Part shown: one piece after another, positions 32,773 to 43,900 of the stretch
Layout of the letters: each line of letters opens with the position of its first letter
Numbering within the stretch: position 1 is the first letter of the stretch
Origin: Maylandia zebra
Lineage: Eukaryota; Chordata; Actinopteri; Cichliformes; Cichlidae
Assembly (NCBI RefSeq): GCF_041146795.1
Contig: NC_135176.1
Location: forward strand, 447,286 to 511,285
DNA length: 64,000 nt
Direction of reading: 5' to 3'
Made by a program: the position numbers and the translations under genes
The notes under the pieces: generated by a model
Told to the model about the DNA's origin: nothing
Database searches by the model: none
The model's input: the letters and a program-made list of their open reading frames with translations, nothing else

Positions 32773-33638
32773 TAACCATAGTTGTTGCAAACTTCTTTGA
32801 GGGCTGTACTTTAACTTGTCTTTTATCTTGATCTGCTGAATAACTTAAGTGAACAGGTATAGGGGAAAGTGAGTGAACATGGGAAGCCCGCAGCAGTCTA
32901 CGGCTATTGCAACGTAACTAAAGAAGGATTCACGGTCACCTGATCAAGGTCTGACTACAAACCTTATCAAATACGAAATCTGGGGTTGGACATCATATTT
33001 TTTAGACTTTTAGGGCCAAGATTTTTTAGGGTCGGTCCTTAGTTGCACTGCACTGCAGCATGTGACAGTTAAAAGCTACACTTTAGCTACTAGGAGTGGC
33101 TCATGGTCAAAGTAGCAATTTATTTGACTTGAATCTCTCCCTTCCTAATTATGTCCCTCCTATTTATTTCGGTCACCTCCTCACTCTTTTTGGGACGCCC
33201 CCCCCACTTCTCTACAGGTGGTGCTAATAGCAGCCTGCTGTGAGAGCGAGGGCTTGCTGCTAGTTGTTTGTTGTTGCTGCTACTACTGTTTAAAGTGCAG
33301 CAGCAGCCCTCACAGCTAACATGTCAGCTCATTTGAGTTTTTTGGTTCTTTTTCTCTCGTAGTGTTTCAGCTCCACCTTTTCACAACTTCTGCCACACAA
33401 AACTCTGTTGGCTTGTATTGTGAAGTGCTTTGTGTGGTTAAAATGCTACTGATGTAGAAAACTACTAGTCTTTTCTAAAAAGTATTCACCGCATCATTCA
33501 CGCTTAAGGTGGTGATTCTTAGGCCTAGTAAGTATAGTATTTTTAATATGTAAGTAATGAACAGACAAAGCACTCACACACATTTGTACAACCCATGTTT
33601 TTACCTGTCATACACACTGCCACGGATGCATCGGGGCA
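32773..33638. other. No gene or repeat recognised
   Basis: Spacer between two hAT elements; only short frames, a pyrimidine-rich stretch near 33180-33220. Confidence 0.4.
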
Positions 33639-33646
33639 ATCTGATG

Positions 33647-34280
33647 TAGGTCTGTTCGATATAACGATATATATCGGATGACGATATAAAAACATCTATC
33701 GTTTCATTTTACGCTGTCGTTTGTTTCGTGGTGTCGCAAAATAAACTGTTTACGGCAATATTTTTTTCATGGTTCTGATGGTCATTGTAGCGGCTATATT
33801 CATTTCTTAATTTCTTTCAACAACAACGGTAAAACCACCGCGTGTCTGCTTGTTTATTTTCCACATAAACCTTTCACAATAAAGCTCAAGATCCTGTTGA
33901 GACTTTTCAAAATAAACTGAATCACGTGAAAGATGCAGAGTGTTTACGGATGAGAAGTAAAAAAGAGCCGCCAGGTGCTAAAAAATAAAGCTTAGACTCA
34001 AACTTAAAACAAGCTTTTCCCCACAGCACGCCGTGTAATAAATACTCACAAAGAAAACGGCGCCGTTACAACTTATGTCTAAAAATGTGTCGTTTCATGC
34101 ATCGGTTAAAACACTCGACTCCAGCTACATGACGCGCAGCTGGAAACACTTCAGGCAAGTCGAGCTGCCCGAGATTCACAGAATTTACAGAAAATGTTAA
34201 TTTTCTGTGATTTATATCGTTATTGGACGATAGATGTCTTATATCGGGATATGAGATTTTGGACATATCGCACAGCCCTA
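33647..34280. mobile_element. Non-autonomous hAT (ATATCG-rich ends)
   Basis: Starts TAGGTCTGTTCGATATAACG and ends GACATATCGCACAGCCCTA, with a perfect 8-bp duplication ATCTGATG (33639-33646, 34281-34288). Subterminal parts are rich in ATATCG and its complement. No coding seen. Confidence 0.9.
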
Positions 34281-34288
34281 ATCTGATG

Positions 34289-35408
34289 TTCACTACCTTG
34301 ATTTTCCGATGAGCTGACTGACAGTAGGCACAATAAAGTTGTAACTGGAGGTAAAAGTGAAGGCAAATAAAGCAGTAATAAAGGTTGTTACATTCTTTTA
34401 CTGATTAACTTTTGCATCTACTTTATTAAAGTGCAAAGTCAGCTAGAGTGGCAGCATACATGTTTGCACAGCCACACAGGCTGTCCTTCTTCGTTAGGGT
34501 TTTGACACGTGCAGCCTCCGACCTTGTGATGGTGTCATGAACTCGAGCTGTACAGCCTTCATTGTTTGTCTGTCTCTTCCAATGAAATGAGCAGGGACAG
34601 TTACTGAATCAGTTGAGCCGTAGGCAGTATGTTCACAACACTTTGATTCATGGCATACCCCGGGAGCCAGGTGAAGTGAAAATAGCTCCACTCACTGGCT
34701 GTTCATGTCAATGTATTCATTTGGGAAACTCAATAACTTCACATTTCTATCAGCTGGCCTGAGTCTGTGTATTATTTAATTTTAAAAGGCCATTAAAATA
34801 CACAGAGACAGTAGTTGCCACAACCAATTAAATGAAAGGAACATCTGCCAATATGAAGTAAACCGAGATAAGAGAGATTAAGTCAAGCAGGAATATCAAA
34901 GCACATAAATGCTCCAGCAAAACTCAAGTTTTCCATAAGAATGCGACATCAGTCAATTTTGGTACTCCGGAGTGGACTTTACCCAGGAAGTACACTAAAT
35001 GCAGCTAAACTATAGGTAACACATTTCAAAATGGTGCTCTTTGAGTGTGGAGTGTCCAGGCAGGGGAAGGACACATCTGCATCTACCAACCCTATTGCAA
35101 TAGAGTGAGGCAGGAATAGTTGAATTTGGCACCTTGGGCCCTAACTCGTGTCTTTCCTTCACCAAGCTTTTAGGAGGTTGACGTAGTATATTTGTGTGGC
35201 TACACCCTGATCCCACTCCAAAATCATCCTCCACTCAGTTGGTGTCTGAGTGTGTTGTTTGGTCTGAAGTACACTGGGATGTTGTGCTTGGAGAAGACTC
35301 TCCTGAGTTTCTCTGATAAACCTGCTACATAGAGAATGACAATATGGCTTTGTTTGTCCTTCTACTTTCTCCCTAGTTGATGTCTGACCTTCTTTACTGT
35401 GCATCTTC
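34289..35408. other. No gene or repeat recognised
   Basis: About 1.1 kb between two hATs; short frames without motifs. Confidence 0.4.
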
Positions 35409-35416
35409 ATACCAAA

Positions 35417-36508
35417 TAGTGATGTGTCGGACGCGAACGAAACGGCTCTCAGAGCCGACTCTTTGAAGTGAACGACGCGAGCCAACTCCTTATTGGGAGC
35501 CGTGGGGTTTGTTTGTTTTTTTCCTTTCTCTCACCCTCTCTCTCGCACTTTTTTCCGCTTCACTCCGCACGCGAGCCTTGTGCTTACGCTCAGCAGCAGT
35601 GGGGGGAGGGGCGGTAGTTACACTCGCAGTAGCACAGGAACAGAGCGGGAGGGAGAGACAGAGAAAGAGAGCAGGGACAACAACATCACATTAGAAAGGT
35701 ATAGTAATCATCCACAACTATTTTCAGTTGCAGATGATAAAGGATTCAGAAAGTTTATTCATGCAGGCCCATATGACAGAGAATATGCATGTTCTTTTTG
35801 TTTTCATATTTTTAATTTATATTTAATTGTGTTGTGGTTTGCAGTGTTCTGTGTTGTTTCACTTTAAATTTGTTCAAAAGGAAAAAGATGAAAATTTAAA
35901 TAGTTAAAAGTTAAAATGTAAATAGTTGGTTTTTGTATTATATGATTTATTTATTACATTTTTTGTGGAGTGAATAAATAAAAGTATATTTACGGTGGCC
36001 CCTAGAGACAAAACACTTAAAAACTCCAAAACACGTACAAAAGACAACAGAAGTGCTCCAGGATGCTAGGGGGCAGTGTTGGGCTTTTGTTACCTCGTGG
36101 CTACACAAGCCAGCAAGTACCAACGATCGGATTTGGTGTGTGGTAGTAACAGGTAAATGAACATTTTTTAAATTATTTGAATATATATGAGTGCCTGTGT
36201 ATAAATACACAAACAATACACATATGCTTTCAATTTTAAGTGATCTAGTAGCTCTGCTTTGGAAGTTCAGTTAATGCTAGAAATGTGTTTTGGAGTTTGT
36301 ACGTGCTTTGTCTCTAGGGGCCACCGTATATATTTATATATAAACATATATAAATAAAACCACAGGTTTTCTTTTACATTAGTAATTCCTTTTGTCCATA
36401 ATTTTGTATTGTTGTTAATAAATTAATTAAAGCAACAAAACAACCTGAAGAGCGGGTTGGGAGCCGAAAGAGCCGGTTCTCTAAAAAGAGCTGGAAATCC
36501 CATCACTA
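35417..36508 (+). mobile_element. TAGTGATG hAT family, copy A
   Basis: Ends TAGTGATGTGTCGG and GGAAATCCCATCACTA; flanks ATACCAAA / ATAACAAA (35409-35416, 36509-36516) form an 8-bp duplication with one mismatch. Subterminal AGAGCCGGCTCTTT-like palindromic units occur at both ends. Retains a hAT transposase vestige FSVADDKGFRKFIHA (35720-35767). Carries about two units of an 18-bp repeat expanded in copy C. Confidence 0.9.
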
Positions 36509-36529
36509 ATAACAAAGTATTTGAGTCAA

Positions 36530-36730
36530 TACTCTGGCAGTTTGTTGGTCTGGACATCAACAATGATCTTAGAGAAGCAATTTCTGCTACCCATCAATCT
36601 GGCAGGGGGTTATACAGAAGAAAACTGCAGCTTGGCAAACCAAACCCAGTATGACAGGTGGTAAAAAACACCACGCTGGAACAATGTCCTTTGGACAAGA
36701 CCAAAGAGAATGGCTACAATGTAACGTAAC
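36530..36730 (+). mobile_element. Decayed Tc1-like fragment (tentative)
   Basis: Contains CATCAATCTGGCAGGGGGTT and GGAACAATGTCCTTTGGACA then AAGACCAAAGAGA, matching in order the SGRGYK and LWTDETK regions of Tc1-like transposase genes. Frame not preserved. Confidence 0.45.
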
Positions 36731-37199
36731 AAATAAAGCCTTAGAGGCATTGATAAGATTGCTGTCTTTGAAGGATTTTGATATTACCTCGAAAATAAAC
36801 ACAAAATGAACATTTTAAAATGTCAACAAAAAACTAAAATGTAAAGAATTCATGGCAGAGCTGCTACAATGGATTGCAATGCAATGGCTGTCAAACATCA
36901 CAGGTTTATATAATAATACATACTGTGCACTGAATTTAAAGTCAGGTAACTTACTGGTCTTGATTTGAAGCATTTTCCATTTATTCAAAAGATTCTCTTA
37001 CACTTTCAAAGACATTGCACTTCGTCTAAATCAGTTTAAACCAAGTTGTACTCTAAGCTAACACCACCCTGCTGTACATTCTTTGCATATTGTGTATGAG
37101 CTTTGACTTACTGACTCAAACAAGTAACACATCATTTCCATTTATGTTGAACCCACGTCACCAGTCAGCAATGACAACTTTTCAAACCTGCTATATGGG

Positions 37200-37290
37200 T
37201 GCCAGTTTAGCTCAGTAAGCAGACCACATGCTACATGGGCTGGATTTGAATCTGACCCAGAGTGGCCCTTTGCTGCCACTGTCCAATAAA
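37200..37290 (+). mobile_element. tRNA-derived SINE fragment
   Basis: CAGTTTAGCTCAGTAAGCAG resembles a tRNA A box; GGGCTGGATTTGAATCTGAC resembles a degenerate B box, followed by CCAGAGTGGCCCTTTGCTGC, typical of a fish tRNA-derived repeat. Confidence 0.5.
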
Positions 37291-37581
37291 GGCTCCAAAC
37301 ATATGATCAGAAAATAAAACTACTGTACTGTTAGAAATGTAACAGTATGAAGACGTTTGAGTTTGGAACATTCACGTCCGTCACTTCACTTAGATGTTAA
37401 ATATTCCAACATGTCATTGCACTGCATTTCCAGTTATCTACACCACAGCACATTGAAAATAAAGAACTTGAAATGGATAAACAAATATTTGGGTATTTTC
37501 TGTTATAGTTGCTCCCATTTCCTGCATCATGTGGTACATGACAGTAAGGAAACAAGAAGTTTTTCCACAGGCACAACCAGG

Positions 37582-37587
37582 TTTATT
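37582..37587 (-). terminator. rexo2: rexo2 polyadenylation signal
   Basis: AATAAA on the minus strand, 284 bases after the rexo2 stop codon, followed by a GT-rich stretch (GGTTGTGCCTGTGG). It is the first such signal downstream of the stop, so the 3' UTR is predicted to end near 37560. Confidence 0.65.
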
Positions 37588-37870
37588 TGGTTTCACTTTC
37601 AAAACAAGAACAATTGAAAATTGCATCAGACACTGTCTCAATCAACACAAAAATCCAATCTACCAAAGATCACTATCATGAACCTGGACAAAAGGATTTC
37701 TCCTGAAAAGAAAAACAAAAAACCAACTGCTGCTTGCTTCTTTCAATGAAACCTTTAAATTTACCACTAACAATATTCTAACAAAGGATTATTGAGCATT
37801 CGCAAGTGCACAAACAAAAACCGATGGCAATACAATAATAACACTGAAGACTATATTCTCATTCTATGTG

Positions 37871-37988
37871 CTAACTCATACTGCTGCCTCCATTTTCAAC
37901 AATCGTGCAATTCTTCTCTGATGCTTTGAAGATGTTGGCTCTGTAGTACTGCAGCTCCTTGATGCTCTCCCGGATGTCCTCCAACGCT
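37871..37988 (-). CDS. rexo2: rexo2 coding exon 7 and stop
   Basis: Encodes [20 protein letters not shown] then [18 protein letters not shown] and TAG; acceptor TTCTTCTTTAG. Confidence 0.96.
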
Positions 37989-40900
37989 CTAAAGAAGAAA
38001 AGCTCCATTTTAACTTCACCATCGTGGATATTTCTACATTCGCCTCCACATGCACACTTCGTTCCAGGATTAAAACAAGATTCTGCAAAGGTGGCTATCA
38101 CCTAAAAGCTCAGCTCCACGCCCTGAGCTCAGGCTGCGTGTTTGTTTAAACTTATATTTATGGTGGAAGATTTAAAAAAACATGAACTTTCCATTAACCT
38201 ATCAGAATGTCAGCTTCATGTCTAAAAAAGCGATATGAACAGCAAAGTCTGAAGATTAGGCTGTGGAGGCCTTTTACATTTTCGGACTGTGCAATAGTCC
38301 ACACTTTTCTACAAGTAACGCACGAGGTTGCTTCCCCATAGAAACTTTGTTTCACTACAAGTTTCATTATGTCCATGTTCCTTCATCACTATGGCCCAAG
38401 ATGCATTTCATAATTACCACACAGCAATATGAATCTCTGTCCTTATGAGGACGTGTCTTTATTGTCCTCATTAAGAATGAACACCAGTGGTACCCCTCAC
38501 CCTCCTCACAGATGCACCTGTGGTAGAAATGTGAAAGTCCTCTGTGCTTTGTTTCTTTGTTTGACTGCTGAGTTCAGGAAGTGTGCAACCTTAACAGGGG
38601 ATCACATACTTTTCCCCTCACTGTACAGGTTTTAGAGCAGCATACGCTCCCACAATGTCTTTTTTCATATTTCCATATTTCAGCAGGACCAAGCTAAACC
38701 CAATACAGCATCTGTGTAACTAGCTTTACACCAGGGGGGTTCAACTCCTTATCACCCTGAGGAAGAGAAAGGTTGGCGGTACACTATTCTGTTCAACATC
38801 TCATCCAAGATCTTCAATAATCAGGTGCAATCTTCACTCTCTTATAGAGAGGTCATGCTTTGACACTGCAGGCCTACTTGTTGTTCCTAGAGTATTTAAA
38901 AGTAGAATGGGAGGCAGAGCCTTCAGTTTTCAGGCCCCTCTTCTGTGGAACCAGCTTCCAGTTTGGATTCAGGAGACAGACACTATCTCTACTTTTAAGA
39001 TTAGGCTTCAAACTTTCCTTTTTGCTAAAGCATATAGTTAGGGCTGGACCAGGTGACCCTGAATCCTCCCTTAGTTATGCTGCAATAGGTGTAGGCTGCC
39101 GGGGGATTCCCATGATGCACTGGGTGTTTCTTCTTCTTCACTATGTGTTAACAGACCTCTCTGCACTGAATCACACTTGTTATTAATCTCTGGCTCTCTT
39201 CCCACAGCATGTCTTTATCCTGTCTTCGTCGCCTCACCCCCAACCAGAGGTTCTGCTGAAGGTTTCTTCCTGTTAAAAAGGAGTTTTTCCTTCCCGAGGT
39301 CAACTGTTTTCTGATTGTTGGGGTTCTCTGTATTACTGTAGGGCCTACCTTACAATCTAAAGCACCTTGAGGCGACTGTTGTTAGGTTTTGATGCTGTAT
39401 AAATAAAACTGAAGCTCATCAGCCGTTTCATATATATGTTGATGCAGCTTTCTTTTTATTTACCTGTGTGTTGCTTTCTTGTGAGGCACCATTTTGTATT
39501 CTTCTGGAAACCAGCGTCTGAAAGTGTTTGTAGAAAGAAAGTCAATCGTACTGATACATTTATGATTTTCATGTATGGGCAGCATGCAGATGAAAATGCC
39601 ATGCAACCTTTTCTTTGCTATGATGTGCAGCGGTGCATTAACTCCAGTAAACGGTTCTCACAACTTTAGTTCACATCAAAGTGAGAAACCAAGTGAGTGA
39701 GTGCAGCTTGTCTCTGGCAAACACTGTAAACTCTAAAATACCTGAGCCATGAATCTGTGGCCATTCATTTCTATAAAGGGTTTGATTAGGAAATGGAAAT
39801 TAGACATAATATACATTCATGTTTATGGGTGTAGTCCCCCCCACCCACACTCCCTGTGACCAACAGTGTTTAACAGTGGCTCTCCACATGAAGATGCCAG
39901 ATTATTCTGAGGTCAGCTCATGCAAAGCGGCCTGGCTGCAACAACTCTCACAGTTTACATCTCCTAAAGTCACCTGCCTGCTAAGCTCCTTGATGGTGCT
40001 CACGTCGATGATTCTGTAGTGAAGGTGGTACATGAACTGTGGCATATACTTGTCCAGGAACCTCTTATCTGCATGCACAGAGTTACCTGTAGAACAACCA
40101 ATCACAAGCATGACTCCTCAAGCCAATCACTGACACCAGCACATGTGCTGCTGTTACACACATGATCTACAGCAGGGGTGCCCAATCCCGGTCCTCGAGA
40201 GCTACCGTCCTGCAGCTTTTAGATGCATCCTTGTTCCCACACACCCGAATCAAATGAATGGCTTGTTATCAGGCCTTTGCCAAACATGATGGCATGCTGA
40301 AGAGGTAATCAAACCATTTGATTCAGCTGTGTTGGAGTAGGGATGCATCTAAAAGCTGCAGGATAGTAGCTCTCGAGGACTGGGATTGGGCAGCCCTGAT
40401 CTACAGGATAGTCTGAGCTTTGAGTCCAGTATGAGGAGGGTGAAGCAGAAGAAACAGATCACCTACACTGACACCTGACTCAGTCCTTTCACACTCAGCA
40501 TGTTAATCACTTTCATGAGCTCACTGTGCATTATCCAACACAGGGTGGGGAGCTCCAGGCCTCCAGGGCCGGTGTCCTGCAGGTTAAATGGCTAAATGAC
40601 CTCCTCGACATGTCTTCAAGTTCTCCAGAGGCCTGGTGATGAACATTTGATCCAGGGTGAGATCTAAAACCTGCAGGTGCTCGAGGCCTGGAGTTCCCCA
40701 CCCCGATCTAATTAGAGTAATCACAGCAACTCAAATGGAAACCTCGGAAAATTAGGAAAGCTAAGCTGACGATTGGCTCTCCTCGAGCTCCTGTAGCTTC
40801 ACCGGAGAGTCATTACAGAGATGCTAGGCATAATCCAGCCACCCACACAGTACCACAGACAGACATGCAGAATCATAACTTTGTGCCCAGGTCTTGGTTC

Positions 40901-43900
40901 TGAGGACATGAACAGAAAGAGTTTACCAGCGAGGGGACATTGTCCAGGTGGTGTGTGCTGTCTGACGAAGGACAGGAACTCATACTCTGCTTGTTCCAGG
41001 GTGATTTTACTGTCCCGTACAGCCTGGGTCAGTCCTGACTAAGACACAATTACACCAACAGACTTTGTTACTTCACTTTAAAACACGCCTCATCGTTCAA
41101 ACAAGACAACAGTAAAGTGGAAAGGAAAAGCAGGCGTGAGCACAAATACTAAAATCTGAACTGCTGTGTCTGGGTTTTCTCTCAGTGTTGCACAACCTGA
41201 GGTTACAATAACATTAACTTCTGGGAAGATTGGTAACTGTCTGCACCTCCCTGAATCTTTCTCACTGTAAAATGATGAACTTTAAATGATTTGACGGGTC
41301 GCACCAACTGTTTCTGTAAGATCATTGCTGATGTCCAGACCAGCAAATTGTCAAAACTTCTGATTAATCAGTCCATTGATTAGCAGCACCTGGTGCTACT
41401 TAACCTCTACTGAAGCAGCAAAGGGAGACTTCACACACTGTCTACATTCTGGTTTAACGTTAGTCTGACATGGTGTCACATGTCATGCTCTTGTGCAAAG
41501 CTGCATTTATCTCATTTTAAGAGCTACAGAGGATCAGAAGATTTTGTTTTGGGTCTGGATACGTCAAACCTTGGAGTTAAGCATGTGGACTTTGTCACCT
41601 GAATGATAGTAAATTTCATACACTAGTAACCTGGTCCTTAAGTGATGACGTATGAACCCTGCTTCAGTCCAAACAACTCTGTGTTTACTAAGGCTGTTGT
41701 GTTTTTAACATGTTTTAATGTTTTGTATCTTGTTCTGTTTAATCTGAACAAGCCCCTAAAAACAGTCCATGATCACTGCCGGCCTCTCAGTTTTTAAACC
41801 CTTACAATGTAACTGCAGCCCATGCAGCAGTATATTAATGACTAACCTCATATTGTGGATGGATTATCTCAGTTGTTCTCCTGACTGAAGTTTGGTCCGT
41901 TTACAGCATCCTGCCATGCGACTGCATTTGTCTCTAACCATCAGGAACCTTCACGTTAACTTTTATCGAGTAGAAAAAAGTTAGCGTTCATCCTCCAGCT
42001 TCACTGTGTTTATGCTATGCTAACATAGGTGTGTCGCTAGCGATCACGTAGCACATCATTATATACCAGCTAGCCCAACTTCAGTAACCCTACAAACGTC
42101 ACTGCTGTTTAGTTTTCTGTCCTCATTTATGTTGGAAGTGACAGCAGAGCTGTACGTTTGAATTTGTTTCAGAAGTCTCTCTGTCAAAACATGCTATATT
42201 ATGTTTAGATGGAAGCTAGCGAGCTAACTTCCTGCTAACGTCTAACACCGTTAAATGTAATAAATTCTGTTTTCATGGATGCCTGGATGTTAAACTTCAT
42301 TGTTACACCTGGTAAAGCAGCAACGCTGATCATTTTATTACAGATGAAAGAATTTAGACAGTTTGCAACTCTCAGTGATGCTGCAGTGTTGTTTGACTTT
42401 GGGACCTGAAACAGAGTTTGGACCAGGACACAGCTAATGGCGTCAGACTTAAACACACGATTGGGGAAAAAGGTTATTTTTGAAATGACAATGTGTCTGG
42501 TAGGGGTGCAACGATATTCGTATCGATATTGAACTGTTCGATACAGTGCTTTCGGTTCGGTACGCATATGTATCGAACAATACAACATTTTTAATTTATT
42601 TTATCAATTTTCCTTCTGACGATGCTGTCTGTGTGGAGCGCTCAGTGAATCTGCGTTCGACTACTCCGCCTAGGCTGCACTGTTGAGCGCAGATCCACTG
42701 AGCGCTCCACACAGACAGCATAGACAGAAGGAAGAGCGCAGGGCACCTCCCCCACCCTCATTCAGATCTGGCGTTTGGAACTATTTTGGTCTTCATGTGA
42801 CGTATGACCCTGAAGGTAAGCGAGTCATGGACTAAGGTAAAAGAGTATGTTGGATGTGCCATGCAATGCTCAATTACATGGGTGGGAACTAGTGTGTTAG
42901 CGCAGTTAGCTCGTTAACGTGTTGGCCGTCTAGCCCCATGCACAGAGCGATCGGCGGTAGCTCGTTAACGGAGATTTGCCGTGTTGTAGCGTTAAGGTCA
43001 TTTCAACGAGATTAACCTGAAAGCACTAGTGGGAACACAACGAATATGACTGCACATTTACGCCGACATCATCCTAGTGCAAAGACAAAAACAACAAGCA
43101 TGCTACTAACTTTAGCAGAGTCATTTAGACAGCTGTTAGCACGTGATTCTCCTTATGCTGCTGAGAATATAGCCCAGAAGAAGCGGATAGTATAGCTTTT
43201 ATTTTGGAAAGAGACATTTCTCTGTAATAAACTCTCTTTTCCAAAGATGAGCGATTCCTCAATCAGATACAGGGCTCGCAATATCGCTAGTCCAACGTCC
43301 TGGGGCTAGCGATTTTTTCCAGTCGGGCTACCAAAATCTATCTCTGCCCTGCCCGTCGGGCTATTGTAGGAAAAATATATGTCAATGCTTTTGCATTCTT
43401 TCAGAAATGTAGCTGGGTAATTATGTCATTGGCATCGGTGAGCCACTGTCAATATGTGACATATTGAAATCGCGTTTGAATTTGCGCTTGTTTTTTGCTT
43501 TCACTTTGCAATCGTGCGAACTGTGTATAGAGAGCGACAGCACTGATCTGTGAGTGATGATAATTTGTGCACCAATTCCTCTGACATCGTCTTATTAATC
43601 GTTAGCTTACTATGCAAACATGACAAGTGAAATCTCCCGCAGCTTAAACATGTGAGAGGTTGATCGCGCAGAGAATCGCTGAGCTTATGTGAGTGTGTGT
43701 GTAAAAGCATTTCAGTTCTGCTGAGCCAAATAAGACAGGTCAGGGTGAAGAAGTGACAGCCAAAGAAAAGCTTACCACAAAACGGAGAAGTTATGACAAA
43801 TCAGACTATAAGGCAAAAAGAAAGTGCAGCTTTATGGTTTCATGGACAAAATAATTTCTGTGGCTGCGATATGACGAGCTAAATAACCAGGGCTGCACAT

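Noticed and set aside
35493-35867. Plus-strand frame of 124 codons in hAT copy A
   Set aside because: Only FSVADDKGFRKFIHA resembles transposase; the rest is subterminal repeat and AT-rich sequence, so it is a vestige, not a gene.
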